Notes: generated from the sequence alone by a model not told the origin. 64,000 nucleotides of DNA from Prorocentrum cordatum (GCA_963575745.1 CAUYUJ010020715.1:634729-698728); one strand, 5' to 3'. Numbered from the stretch's first letter, positions 18,134 through 29,464 are shown. A program made the numbers and translations.

Positions 18134-18539
18134 GCCTCCACCGCCGCACTGCCTGCGCCCCTGCTGAGTGAGCGCCTCGGCTGATGCAGCCGCGCTGCCT
18201 GCGCCGCTGCTGAGCGCCTCGGCTGATGCAGCCCGCGTGGACGCCGCGGCCACGGCGGCCGTTGCCTCCGCCTCCTCCTCCGCTGTGGCGCCTGCGCCGC
18301 TGCTAAGCGCCTCGGAGGCGCGCGCCGCCGGCGCGGTCGCCGCGGCCGCGGCGCCCGTTGCCTCCCCCGCCGTGGCGGCCTCTGCCTCCGCTGCAGCTGC
18401 GTCGCAACCGCTGGCTGCTCTGACCGCCTCGGCGCCCGGGCCCGCTGTCGTTGCGCCTGCCGCGACTCTGACCCCCAAAGCCGCCACCAAGCGGCTCTTC
18501 CCTCCAGGAACGGGCGCCGAGTTCGCAAGCTTCAGAACT
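18134..18539 (-). CDS. Unknown protein (gene C), Ala-rich exon
   Basis: The frame runs VLKLANSAPVPGGKSRLVAA through long Ala/Glu/Thr stretches with repeated EALSSGAG (three times) to QCGGGG at the introner. Tandem 33-60 bp duplications of gcctgcgccgctgctgagcgcctcgg underlie the repeats. It looks like a disordered tail; there is no domain. Confidence 0.6.
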
Positions 18540-18695
18540 TTCTGGGGGGGGGGTCGAGAGGGTCTGTCTGGGGGGGGGGGGGCGGGGGGGTTCTGTGGGA
18601 GGTTCTGTCTGGGGCTGAGGGGGTTTCTGGGGAGGGGGGGGGGTCTGGGTTCTGGGTCTGAAACTTTCTGGAGGGTGGAGGGGGCTGGGGGGGCT
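18540..18695 (-). other. G-run intron of gene C
   Basis: Plus-strand runs of 7-12 G broken by tctgtct and gttctggg; unlike the flanking exons it has no codon structure. The minus frame reading through it (PPPPPP) is open only because of poly-C. Confidence 0.55.
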
Positions 18696-20145
18696 GGGGA
18701 GCCCTCAGCTTCTTCGGCGGCGGCGGCGCGGCCTCCGGCTGAGGCGCCGTCTGCGGCAGCGGCGGCGGAGCGCCGCCCGGCGCCGTCGTCTCCGCGGCCA
18801 CCGGGGCCTCCGCGGCAGCCTCCACGCTGGCAAGAGAGAGGTTGCCCGCCGCAGCCGGGGCCCCCAGCGTCACTGAGACTGCGGCCGCATCCGCTGGGGA
18901 TGTCGGGGCTGGCTCCACCACGTCGCCGCGGCCTCCGCTGGCGCTGGCCTCTGTCTGGGCCGCCGGCGCCCCCTGGTGCATCAGCTCGCCGCGGCCCCCG
19001 CTGGCGCTGGATCCTCCGGACAGGGACACGTTGAGGATCTCGATCTCGTCGGCGCCTGGATGCGGCAGCGTGCATGGCGGGGTCGCGGTGCCACTGCCAG
19101 GGGCGGCATCATTGCCGCGCTCTCCGTGGGAGGTAGTATGGCCCATGCTGGGCTCGGGTGCGCGACTCTGTTCAGAAATCCACCACGATGCCGTCTGGAA
19201 GCATGGCCTGTAATGCAACACGCTGTTGACGCCATCAACCATGTTCTCAAGACCCTCGTCCACGTAGACAGCCAGCGAGGTGTTCCGGAGCACCGTGAGC
19301 TCATTGCGACACGACTCGGCATCCATGGAGCGCGCGAGCCGCGCAGCACACCAGCGAATCTCAGACGGGAGCATCTCCAGGAAGCGGAGGCAACGAACTT
19401 GCAGGACCTGTAGCAGCGACGCGAGCCCTGTCTTCCAACTGGGCACTTCCAGTGACAGGGCCCCCTCCTCACTCTTGAACGGGGGGTCGCTGGTCGTGAG
19501 CGTCGCATCGAAGAAGGCCCTCACCTCCGTGCACTCCACGAAACAGTGCGAGTCCTTGATCATTGCGCGGATGCCCGAGATGAGCGATGGCACCACGGAG
19601 TGCAGCTCCTTCCGAAAGGTCTCCATCAGTACAATGGAGTCCGCGTCCATGAAGGTCTTGAAAGCAAGCTCGAAAGGCTCTTTCACCACCGTCTCCAGAC
19701 GCTGCGCCACTTGCAAGGCGTCATCGAGGCTTCTCCGCGTGCACAGGAACATTATCATGTCGAGCATGTTGGAGTAGCGCTTGTGGGATTTCTCGATGAC
19801 GAGCGCCGTGGCCTCCGAGAGCGCACCTCTGACAAAGTTAATCTCATCCTTGTGCATGATGAGCAGGCGCTGGGGCGCCTTGGACATCAGGGCCTCGAAC
19901 TTGCCTTTCACAGCGCCCATTTTGTCCAGGACATCCTGCCTGAAATTGCAGACGTGGTCGGACGTGTCGGTCTGGCAGCTGCGCTGCGGCTCCGGGGGGC
20001 GGCTCCAAGTGACGAGCGCGACGGTCTCCTTCAAATCTACCACGAGAGACTTGGCCGAATTGATGTTCTTCCTCTCGTCGTCGACCATCTGGTCGAGATC
20101 CATCCCGGTGGGCAGGAACCGGAGAGCCTGGCAGCGGAAAGGGGG
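18696..20145 (-). CDS. Unknown protein (gene C), large exon
   Basis: About 480 codons beginning near RFLPTGMDLDQMVDDERKN. Helix-rich, varied sequence (NFRQDVLDKMGAVKGKFEAL, KEPFELAFKTFMDADSIVLM, GLENMVDGVNSVLHYRPCF) is followed by a Ser/Pro/Ala-rich tail with two copies of SASGGRGE/D. Cys and Trp occur without a metal-binding pattern. No family is recognised. It is the best supported long coding stretch of the region. Confidence 0.75.
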
Positions 20146-20394
20146 GGGCGCGGAACCAGAACAAAAAACACAATGTCCCGGGTTCAAGGCCGATTTCGGA
20201 GGGCGGCGAGGTTCCCGGCCCCCTGAGGCCCCTTGGGTTCCTCGTCGATACTCTCATCGGTCGGTCTCAACATTGGACCATCGGACTATGATATTACCGA
20301 CTTCTCGCGGGGGTTACCGCGCGGCCAATCCGCGCAAAGGCAGCTCAGCACGCGGCCCGGGGCCCCGCCGAGGACGGACCGACGACATCAGCGA

Positions 20395-20715
20395 GGGGCC
20401 AGGGGCAGGTGGGGCCTTCAGAAACGGCGAAGCCGCGCCAGAGTTGGGGTCCAACATGTGCGTCTTCATCACGATCAAGTCCTCCAGCTCGGCCTCGTCG
20501 ACCTCCGCTATGAAGGCGAGCTTGAACAGCTTCTCGAGCTCAGTCTTGAACTCTGCCTCGTGAGAGCCCTGCAGAAGCTGGCCGCTTTCCACGGCAGTCC
20601 GCAGGAGGCCGAGGACGCTGATGAGCACGGGCAACTTCTTCTGAGCAGTGAACAGCTCGATCAGCGTCTGCATGATGGCGGTCTCAACCTCTGGATTATG
20701 GCGAAAAACAAAAGT
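20395..20715 (-). CDS. Unknown protein (gene C), exon
   Basis: It encodes NPEVETAIMQTLIELFTAQK, LPVLISVLGLLRTAVESGQL and AEFKTELEKLFKLAFIAEVD, a compact all-helical segment, then VMKTHMLDPNSG. It is preceded by a long CTC/CCT polypyrimidine intron (20,720-21,075) and followed by an intron to about 20,145. Confidence 0.7.
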
Positions 20716-21475
20716 CTTGCGTGCCCCTTCCTGCCCCCTCCTCCTTATCCTGGAATCCTCCTCCTCCTCGTCCTCCTCCTCATCATCGTTCTCCTCCTCC
20801 TGCTCCTGATGCTCCTCCTCCTCCTCCTCCTCCTCCCCCTCCTCCTCCTCCTCCTCCTCCCCTCCCCCCTCTCCTGCCTCCTTCCTCCTCCTCTCTCCCC
20901 TCCTCCTCCTCCTCCTCCTCCTCCTCCTCCTCCTCTCCTCCTCCTCCTCCTCCTCCTCCTCCTCCCCCTGGATTCCTCCCCATCCCGGGCCTCTCCTACC
21001 CCCCCTCATCCCCTCCCATCCCCCCCCCCCACTCCTCCTCCTCCTCCCCCTCCCATCCCCCGTCCCCCCCTCGTTTCGCCCAGCGAAAACATCGAAGGAA
21101 GAAGGCGAAGGAGGGGGGGGGGGGGCTGGCGAGGAGGAGGAGGAGGAGGAGGAGGTTCGAGCGCCCCTCGTCGACTTCCAGGCCCGACGTCGCACCTGGC
21201 AACCTAGCCAGCAGGACATTGCCAGGGAGGAGGGGGGGGGCAGGATTGATAGATAGAGGCAGGGGGCGCGGGGGGCAGTCACTGCAGTGGGCCCGACCCC
21301 GCCAGGCGCGCGCTGGCGGCCATGAGAATAGATTGCACCCAGGCCCCTCCCCCACGTTGCCCACCTCCCCCTCCTCCTCATCCTCCTCCCCCCCCCGTCC
21401 TCCCCCTCCTCCTCGTCCTCCTCCACTCCGGCCCGGAACAGCAGAATCTCTTCCTTGCCCCGCGCCACCCCCCAC
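20716..21475 (-). other. Polypyrimidine introns of gene C
   Basis: Dominated by CTC and CCT on the plus strand (20,755-20,965; 21,360-21,420) with a GGA stretch at 21,130-21,155. No exon is seen. The Arg/Glu-rich minus frame reading across it is an artefact. Confidence 0.65.
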
Positions 21476-21479
21476 CTAT

Positions 21480-21825
21480 TTTCCTACTGCCCGAGCAGCC
21501 TCGCCGGGCTGACCCTGCTGGCCAGGAGAAACGATGCAATCGGTCGGGAGAGAGCCCCATACCTCGGGATCGCACTTCAGGACCTTAATCCAACGCGGCC
21601 AATCCTCCTTGGCCACGCACGGCGCCATAAGTTTCTCCCACACCGCCAAGTACACAGGTTTGGGCACGCATGGCTGGTTCGGCTGGCTTCCCCCACCAAC
21701 GGTCGACGCCAGCAAGTCGGTCTTCATGACGAGGTCACCGCCATCTGAGCCATCTGCGATCGGCGCGTCCAGGGCCCCGCGCCAGTCGTACCACTTGGCG
21801 ATGTGGCCCTGGGCACAATCAGCAA
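21480..21825 (-). CDS. Unknown protein (gene C), exon
   Basis: From a GCCCAG acceptor it reads GHIAKWYDWRGALDAPIADG, DLVMKTDLLASTVGGGSQPN and KPVYLAVWEKLMAPCVAKED, then WPRWIKVLKCDPEVWGSLPT. Rich in Trp (six) and Cys. The next exon downstream on the minus strand is at 20.7 kb. Function unknown. Confidence 0.65.
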
Positions 21826-22559
21826 CGCAGCAACGCTGACAGTTGGCAGCACCTGACCTCCCACCGAGCGTTCTGACCAGGGTTCGAGGGCGGCGACTCG
21901 CGCCGCGGCGACGGGGGCCCCCCCAGCGAGCCAACCAAACAAATCCACACCCTTTTCTCCACTCTTCTCGCCCCCGCCCCCCCCGCCGGGCCCTGGGCTG
22001 GATTTGGACACCCGAAATGAAAATGGGTACCGAAAGAATGGGTCAATGCCCAACAACACACGTTGTCCCAAACCAACTGCGGCCGCCGCTGGGCAGGCGG
22101 CCTTCTGTCTCGAATGGACGCAGGCCGCGGCGGAGTGGACAGCGAATCCTGTTCAGAATGAACAAGAGAACTGCTGCTGGGCATCGCGCCCATTCTTTCC
22201 GCGCCCATCTCGGGCGCCCAAAGTGGAGGGGAGTGGCGGGGGCTGGAGGGCCCAGGGACGGGATGGGGGGATGGGCTGGGGGCGCGTTGCGCCGCCAGGG
22301 CTGGGCGATGGCCCATGGCCCATGGCCTTGAACGTGCGCAAGTTGGCCAGCATCGCCATGCCGCGGTCGAGGCCGCCGTCGCGAGCGCCGCCATCCTCTC
22401 CGGTGGGGGGGGGGGAGGGGGGTGGGGGGGGGGGCCGCGGGGCGCGGCGGGCGGGGGGCGCGGCGCCAGCGCCTGCGGGAAGGAGGAAGGAGGGTGAGAG
22501 TATGAAAGAAGTGATGGAGGGTGTGAGGGCAGCGCCCCGGGGCCAGCGTCGCCAGGGTG

Positions 22560-22724
<165 letters not shown>

Positions 22725-22734
22725 GATCGCACGG

Positions 22735-23029
22735 CGTCAACTGGGGGTCGCTCTCGGGGGAGGAAGACGGACCAGGAGGAGGAGGGGGAGGAGTCGGAAT
22801 AAGAGGAGGAGGAGGAGGAGGAGGAGGAAAAGGAGGAGGAGGAGGAGGAGGAGGAGGAGGAGGGGGGGGAGAGGCTCGAGGGGGGGGATGCGCGGAAGGG
22901 AAGAAGAGGAGGCGGAGGAGGAGAAGGGAAACGCTTGAGGCGAGGAAGAGAGGCAGGAGGTGGAGGAAAGAGCGGAAGAGGGGCGGAGTGGCGAGGGAGA
23001 GGACGATGGGGAGAGCCAGGGCGCCATCA
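22735..23029. other. GGA-rich intron flank
   Basis: GGA/GGAGGA tract (22,775-22,945) leading into exon sequence at about 23,030. No gene on the plus strand is supported. Confidence 0.6.
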
Positions 23030-23688
23030 CCGTCGGCGGCGTAGTCAGCAGAGTACGCCTCCATGTAGGCTGGCCCGAACCGCTTCTCGATCTCGGCGAG
23101 CACCTTCTTCATCCGCGCAGCGGCAACTTCCAGCGCAATGGCGGGGTTCAGCAGGCTGTCCAGCGTCTGGGTGCACGCCAGGACCGTGGCCTCGGCCTCC
23201 GACAAGCGGAGGTTCCTCGTCACTGCGCTGCCAGACCCGGCGCCCCTGCCACCCCCGCGGCCACGGCCGCCTCCGCATCCTCCGCGGCCGCTTGAGCCGC
23301 CTGGCCTGCTGCCGCCGCCGCCGCCCGAGCCGCCGCTGGACCGCCCCTTGGCGCCGCGGCTGGCCCCGAAGGGCTCGCCCCACAAGTCGTCCAAGGCGTC
23401 GCAGCCGCCCGCGGGCTTCGCAAGCGAGATCTCGACGCGCCCATCCGACACTCGCGTGCTCGCGTTGGCCCTGCTAGCCATGGCCTGGTACGTCTCCGCA
23501 ACCTGAGCATGCCCCCTGGCAGCGGCCATGGAGTTCTCAATCTCGTCGACCTGGGCCACTTCCTTGGAAGCCTCCACCATGACCCGGGTGCACTGGGAGG
23601 GCAGCTTACCATCCCACTCGCACTCCTCGCGGAACAACCCGCGCTGCGCCGGCTCAGAGTCGTCGAGGGCGTACCAGGTGAGGCGCTC
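23030..23688 (-). CDS. Unknown protein (gene C), Gly-rich exon
   Basis: It encodes ERLTWYALDDSEPAQRGLFR, KEVAQVDEIENSMAAARGHA and CDALDDLWGEPFGASRG, then a GRSSGGSGGGGG/GRGGCGGGRGRGGGRG linker (RGG-like, possibly RNA-binding), then EAEATVLACTQTLDSLLNPA and AARMKKVLAEIEKRFGPAYM. The order is globular, Gly/Arg linker, helical. It follows the Cys-rich module encoded by the two exons upstream. Confidence 0.7.
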
Positions 23689-23694
23689 CTGTGG

Positions 23695-23960
23695 AGGCCT
23701 CCTAGATGGGGTCGGAGTACTCGGGGTCGGAGGGTCGCGCCGCGTCGCCGACGCATCGGCGACGCGTCGGCGCATCGGCGATGCGTCGGCGGCATCGGCG
23801 ATGCAGCGATGCATCAGCGACATGCGCCGTCGATACATCGTCGACTTCACGCGAAGCACAGCGTCGAGCCGTCGAGCCGCATCGGCATCGGCGATGCATC
23901 GGCGATGCAGCGATGCAGCGTTATCCTCCGACCCCACCTGCCGCGGTCCCATCTATGACG
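23695..23960. mobile_element. Inverted-repeat intron element with 11-bp minisatellite core
   Basis: The left end tagatggggtcggag-tactcggggtcggagg and the right end (reverse complement) tagatgggaccgcggcaggtggggtcggagg are imperfect inverted repeats. Between them lie about 200 bp of gcatcggcgat units. It sits between two open minus-strand exons (SWL at 23,965; ERLTWY at 23,688). A 6-bp TCTAGG occurs at both edges but overlaps the terminal repeat. The exact splice points are unresolved. Confidence 0.65.
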
Positions 23961-23964
23961 CCTA

Positions 23965-24309
23965 GAGCCAAGACTCCTTCGGCGGGCCCTTTCTCCCCCA
24001 CTCCCTGTACGTGTCCTCGGGCCAAAAGATGCCCAACAACCTCTGGCCCGTGAGCTTCTTCGTCTTCTTGACCTCGACCCGGGACGTCATGGAGGCGAGG
24101 GCGCTGTCTCCGAGCTGATTCAAGTGCGGCGCGCGCCTGCCAGCCCATGCGTTAACCTCGTCCTCGCACGCAAACACGATGAGCTTATACGCCAACTTGA
24201 ACTCACCAACCTGCATCTTGGCTTCGAGCTGCGCTGGGCTGAATCCCGAGAAGGTCCAATTGTTGACGCACCTGCACACCTTGCACTGCCGGCTGCCTGC
24301 GCGACTCGC
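23965..24309 (-). CDS. Cys-rich module, second half (gene C)
   Basis: After a GACGCAG acceptor it reads ASRAGSRQCKVCRCVNNWTF, then GFSPAQLEAKMQVGEFKLAY, KLIVFACEDEVNAWAGRRAP and a basic SRVEVKKTKKLTGQRLLGIF. CKVCRC supplies the second half of a metal-binding-like Cys cluster whose first half (CSCCERDFG) is on the preceding exon. Read together the pattern is C-x-C-C ... C ... C-x2-C-x-C. I read it as a probable zinc-binding module; no named family is claimed. Confidence 0.7.
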
Positions 24310-24716
24310 CTGCGTCGGGGGAGGGGGGAGGGGGGGGCCCTCCTCATCCCCTCCTCCTCCTCCTCCTCCTCCTCCTCCTCCCCTCCTCCTCCTCCTCCTC
24401 CTCACTCCACCCCCCCTCCTCCCCCTCCTTTCGCCTCCTTCTCCCACTTCTCCCCCTCCTCCTCCCCCCCCCCCCCCCCCCCTCCTCCTCCTCCTCCTCC
24501 TCCTCCAATCAATCCTCCTCGGGAGCGCGGAGTCAGAGGAAGGGTGGCGAAGGCGGACGAGGCGTTCTAAACGACCCCCCGCCGTCGGATCCGTAGGGGG
24601 GGGGGGGGGGGGCGCACTGTTTGGGACATGAAACGACAGGATCGCCATCGGAATCGTCGGGTCGGCCGTCGGCTGAATCGAAAAATCGAGAAGGATCAGT
24701 TGTTCCGCCCGCCTGC
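24310..24716 (-). other. Polypyrimidine intron with GC donor
   Basis: It separates the two halves of the Cys-rich module. The sense donor is CTCGAG/GCAGGC and the acceptor GACGCAG/GCGAGT; the join is phase 0. The interior is CTC/CCC repeats (24,340-24,510) plus a 14-G run near 24,600. Confidence 0.65.
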
Positions 24717-25088
24717 CTCGAGGCACGGGTTCTTATCGGTCCTCCGGGTCATGGGGTTGCGCGCGCCGAAGTCGCGCTCGCAGCAGCTGCACTGCCCCTG
24801 CGGGATCACGGGGTGCTCCGCCGTCGGGACGGCTGGGCCAAGCGCGCCCCGGCGCTGTTGGCCGAGGGCGACCAACCGCTTGATCTCGTTGAGCTGCTCG
24901 GGCGCGGGCGCGGTCGGGTCGAACCCAGGATCGGAAAACAGATCGAAGACAAACCGCATAGTCTCGGTTTTGATGCTGGCGTCTGCGTCGTTCGGCACGG
25001 CCGGCGGCACGGCGGAGCGCGGCCGTTGAGAGCTGGCCCAGGTCCCCGAGCTCATGACACTGCCTGCTCGGCTCCCCGCGCCCGGCAT
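24717..25088 (-). CDS. Cys-rich module, first half (gene C, possible first exon)
   Basis: The Met at 25,088 starts a Ser/Ala-rich leader, followed by MRFVFDLFSDPGFDPTAPAP, EQLNEIKRLVALGQQRRGAL and QGQCSCCERDFGARNPMTRR, ending TDKNPCLE at a GC donor. A start at the internal Met (about 24,960) is equally possible. No DinoSL acceptor could be identified upstream. Confidence 0.65.
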
Positions 25089-26506
25089 GGCCCCACTCTG
25101 GACCCCCTGCGCCTGCAGAGTAGACAGGCAAGTATCGCCTCTGATTCTGATTCTAGCTCTCGGGCCAAGCGGCCGCGGGGGGAATCCAAGGAGCCAGGGG
25201 TCAGGAGATTGAGATTGGCAAGAATGGGGCAGGGCTCACTCACCTCACCAGCGCCCGGTCGGCCGGGGAGCGCTCTCTCTCGGCGAGGCCAGCTTGAGGC
25301 GCGGGGCTAGGGCGCTGGAAGGAGAGCGGGGGGACAGCGACGGTGACCAGTGACAACGAAGCGCTTGGCATCTTCGCGCAGCTTATGCTGCGCCCCTGGC
25401 CACGCGCCCCCTCGAACCCCTCGGGCCCCCAAGACCTCTGAGAGGCGCCCCGAGAGACCTTCGTAATATTATGTATTAGTACCGTCGGGGCGTTGACCTA
25501 AGGAACCCTAAATAAGGAACGAGGCCCCTCGTTCCCAACGGTTAAACTTCCATTTCCCATTTCCCATGGAAATCCCCAGGACAACCTGAGGCAAACTGTT
25601 AAACCATCAAGGAACACCGAGCCCCTCCCCAACGAGAAAGGTTCCTTCTTCAGCGCCCCGACTGTGCATCCAAAAGGCCCCTGCTGGCGCATGTCACTTG
25701 AATAAAACATTTACACGGCTCCTTCGAAACGCGCCCCAGGATCTGGCCCCGCCTCGATTGCCCCCGCATCAGATTCGATCCACATTGGGCATGGGGTTGC
25801 GGTGGGCGGCTTGAATCAGGGAGGGGAGGAGTGCGAGCCAACATTTTCAGCGGGCCCCCCCGCGATAAAAATATCAGTATATGTATGAGATCAGCACGCG
25901 GCACGCCCAGCAGGTGCCGCCACCTACCCCCCAGCCAGCGACGACCGCGAAACCATGCCCCCCATCAAAGAGTGACTTCTCTCCGTGAGCAAGGTTACGC
26001 AGTCGCAGGCGGGAGTGGGCGGCAGCGGCCTAGGGCGGGGGCGGGCCAGGCCTGGGCGGGCGCGCGGTCGCGCCCCAGGCTGCCGTCGACTGGGCCCTCA
26101 GAGCTGCTACAACGCCCTCAAGTAGCACCAGGACCCCAGCCGCATGCCGCATGCCGCATGCCGCCAGCGGCGCCGTCAGAGTCAGCGCACGATCAAACTC
26201 GGTAGTCTATAGTAGGAGCACGCAAGGCAAGGATCCTTCCGATCTAGCTGGACACGACTTGCTAGTAACACTAGCAGCGCAGGGATGCAAGGGTGCCCTC
26301 ACCGAGAGGGAGCTGAGGTGCGAGGTGCGTGCTCCTTCTATAGATTTTGCGACTGTAGACTGTAGCTCCTAGACCGCAACAGCCACTCCGCTCCTGGGGC
26401 GAGGACGGACTGCATCGCCGACCGACCTGCCGACCGACGACGATGACGATGACGATGACGACAACGAACACCGGACAACGGCGGGCCCGGCGGGCGACCG
26501 ACTGAT
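25089..26506. other. No recognisable gene
   Basis: Mixed sequence. It includes a 20-bp hairpin ggaacgagg-cc-cctcgttcc (about 25,517-25,536), gccgcatgcc tetramer-like repeats near 26,140-26,165, and a short (GACGAT)n tract at 26,440-26,465. Open frames on either strand lack domains. Confidence 0.45.
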
Positions 26507-26745
26507 CGACAGACGACATCGACGACGACAGGCGTCCCCGCTGTCTACCGCCCATATAAGAGCCGCGCCCAGCCGTGGTGGCGAGGGCCCCAAGAGGCGC
26601 CCACGGAAATCACAAACCCTCTCGGACGTAGACGACATCGACGACGGCAGACGCCCCCGCTTTCTACCGCCCACAAAGCCGCGCCCGGCCGCGGCGACGA
26701 GGGCCCCGAGAGGCGCCCGCGGAAATCGGCCGCGGCGACTGCCGA
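26507..26745. repeat. 118-bp tandem duplication
   Basis: Two copies (starting 26,507 and 26,625) of a unit with gacgacatcgacgacg, ctaccgccca, gccgcgccc-gccg and gagaggcgcccgcggaaatc. Confidence 0.88.
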
Positions 26746-27079
26746 CCAGGCGACGACGACGACGACGCGACAGCGAGAGACGAGAAGACGACGACTGCTG
26801 GCTTGGCCCCAAGGGTCCACGCTCAGCCCCACAACATGGCCAGGTCGTCGTCGACCCCGCCAGCCAGCGCCTCCTCGCCCTCGACGTCCGCGCCCCCGTT
26901 GCCCTCGCCCTCGCCGCTGCCCTGGCGAGCGGGGCAGACAGACGACAGCGAGCACGGGAGAGAGCGAGGGCGAGGGCGAGAACGAGAGCACAGGGGAGAG
27001 CATGGGGGGAGAGCTTGGGCGAGAGATGGGATGAGATAAGTGTTGGAGCGGGTCTGGGGGAGAATCGTCTGGGGCCCCA

Positions 27080-27390
27080 TGCCGCGCCTTGTTCCTGTAC
27101 GCGGCCCCCATGGCCACCATCATCACGAGAAACGCGGCCACGCCGCATCCGCAATGCCACGCGTTGCCCGCCAAGTCGACCAGGGCGGACGACGGCGTCT
27201 CCACGAGTCGGCTGGAGTCGCCATGGCCGTAAGAGATCGCCTGGAAGCGGAGAGCCTCAACGCCGACCACGAAGCGGTTCTGCTGCGGCAACCACTGCCT
27301 CCACTTCGGGGCAACGCAATTCACGTAGCGTACCGCAGGCGCATGGCGACCATATGTTTGGCCTATCTCAACCATCCTGGCAAGAGTCAC
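27080..27390 (-). CDS. DNA (cytosine-5) methyltransferase, C-terminal exon
   Basis: It encodes VRYVNCVAPKWRQWLPQQNR, then VGVEALRFQAISYGH and DLAGNAWHCGCGVAAFLVMM. ALRFQ-I and DLAGNA match the positions of motifs IX and X of C5 DNA methyltransferases (the -RE-A-LQGF- and GNA segments that close the AdoMet fold). It lies downstream on the same strand of the exon carrying motifs I, IV, VI and VIII (30,374-31,258), so the two are probably one gene split by long introns. The exon should end near the ggaacaagg after MGAAYR. Confidence 0.75.
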
Positions 27391-27623
27391 AACAACGCAT
27401 CATGGGCCCTTGGGGGGCCGTCTTCATTGCGAATGGAGAGTGGAGGGGGGGGGGGGTCCAGGACGGCCCAGGGGGCCGCTTTGAGCGGGGGGGGGGGGGG
27501 GGAGCGGGGGGGGCGGGGGGGGGGGGAGCTGGGGGGGGGGGGGGAGCTGGGGGGGGGGGGGGGGAGCGGGGGGGGGTGGGGGGGGGGGGGGGGGGAGCGG
27601 GGGGGGGGGGGGGGGTTGGGGGA

Positions 27624-27657
<34 letters not shown>

Positions 27658-27723
27658 GCGGGGGGGGGGGGGGAGCCGGGGAGGCCCGGTGGGGGGGGGG
27701 GGGGGGGGGGGAGGGGGAGGCGG

Positions 27724-27766
<43 letters not shown>

Positions 27767-27930
27767 GAAGGCGGGGGGGGGGGGGGGGGGGGTTGAGCGG
27801 GGGGGGGGGAAAGCTGGGGGGGGGGGGGGGAGCGAGGGGAGCGGGGGGGGGGAAGGGGGGGGGAGCGGGGGGGGGGGGGGGGGGGGGGGCGGGGGAGCGG
27901 GGGGGGGAGCGGGGGGGGGGGGGGGGGGGT

Positions 27931-27962
<32 letters not shown>

Positions 27963-27975
27963 TGCAAGGACATAG
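27391..27975. repeat. Poly-G region (about 520 bp) inside the methyltransferase gene
   Basis: 27,445-27,960 is over 90 percent G on the plus strand, broken by single A, C or T. It lies between minus-strand coding stretches, so it is presumably an intron (poly-C in sense). The length is probably unreliable. Confidence 0.9.
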
Positions 27976-28494
27976 AACACACAGTCGGACTTGATTGGAC
28001 AGGGCACGCGAGATGTCACAAGACCCTCCCGATTCGGAAAAATCGGGGAGGCGTCTGAAACAGGCCACCAGGGGTCGCGAAAGAACTCCGGCAGGACCCC
28101 GCGAGGGAGGGCCCCGAGGGGGTCTCAAAAGAAGCGCAAATTATATGATGCTGCTATATATTATATGCTATATGATATATGCACGAGGGTCCCTCTTTTC
28201 GGAGGCTTGCTTTCAACGTGCGTCCCCAAACAGCGCTTGCGGCATCCGTTGGCACGGGAATAATATGGGAGGCGCAGGTCGCTCCTTCTCGCCCTCCCCC
28301 ATATTCTTCCCCATCCCCCCCTTCCCTCGCATTTAATGCGGCGGGGGCCTTGCCTTGGATAAGGAATCTCGGAATCACGGAATCATCGGGTAAGGAAATC
28401 CAGGAGGCAACTGGAGCTCCAATTGTGGATGGGCCGTGGGACCCATCGCCCTCCGGATATTCCAGGGCACGAGGCATCATTGGCTTCCTCTCAT
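27976..28494. other. No gene seen; AT-rich patch
   Basis: Contains tatatattatatgctatat (28,155-28,185) in otherwise GC-rich sequence. Probably intronic to the minus-strand methyltransferase gene; no exon was found. Confidence 0.4.
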
Positions 28495-29101
28495 CTAACG
28501 CCCCCCCACCGTGTGACACTGCGAAGGGCGCCAGGAGCGGGGTGGGCGGCGAGACAGGAGTGGGCGGACAAGGAGGGCGGCGACGGTCCTGAATGTAGTC
28601 TCTGAGAGCGTCACGCCAGCGAGCGCCAAGTGGCTGCGCTCTCGGTGCGATAGCAGGCCCAGGTCGGGCCACCGCGCAAGATCCAGTGGTGAGTTGACGA
28701 AGTGGGCGTGCGCTGACTTGTTCTCCTGCTTAGCGACTGCACAGTGCTGCTGGGCCCATTTCGGAGCGTTCTCCGGCGCCTCCTCGACCTTCTCCGCTTC
28801 CGGCTCCTCAGCCTCCTCCGCCTGAGCCGCCTGAGCCTCATCCGCCACCTCAACCTCATCCTCCTCCTCAACCTCCTCCTCCTCCTCGCCCTCCTCATCC
28901 TCAACCTCGGCCCCGTCGTCGGGGTCTGCGTCGTTGTCTGGCGCTGGTGCCGCTGCGACCGCAAGCTGGCTTTGCTCCGCATCCTGCTGCGCCGGGGGCG
29001 CGACCTGCCCTGGCCCCGCTTTCACCGCGGGCTCGACCATCTCGGCGAACGCCGCCTCTTTCGGGGGCGGGGACAGGTGCAGCGGGCCCCGTGCTAGTGA
29101 A
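28495..29101 (-). CDS. Probable methyltransferase-gene exon: acidic linker and helical segment
   Basis: From MSSLARGPLHLSPPPKEAAF it runs through an Asp/Glu-rich stretch (VEDEEGEEEEEVEEEDEVEV) to WAQQHCAVAKQENKSAHAHF, then LDLARWPDLGLLSHRERSHL. LSHRE resembles the variable target-recognition stretch seen between motifs VIII and IX in related enzymes, which would fit its place between the 30.4-kb and 27.4-kb exons. It could instead be a separate short gene. Confidence 0.5.
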
Positions 29102-29464
29102 GACATCCCTCCTTCGTTCCCAACCCATCCTGGCCCCTCCTTCTCCTTCTCGCCCATTCCGCCCTCCCCCCTCATCGTCCTCCTCCCACGGCTTCGTCGC
29201 CGCGCTGCGAGCTAGGCTAAGGGCAGCGGGCTCCAATGCGGCGCTAGGTAGTTTGAAAACATTGAACAGACACTAGGACACTAGGAGGAGCCTGCTCCGA
29301 GCCGAGCCGCGCGCCAGCGCGAAGTTTTAGAACTGGCAGCGGACACGAATCAACTTCCTCCCCATCGTGGCCCCCCCAACTCCTGACCCCCTCCTCCGCC
29401 TCCCGCTTCTCCCCCTCATTGGAAAACCGAAAACACTGAAGCGCGCGAAATCGAAACAGACGGC

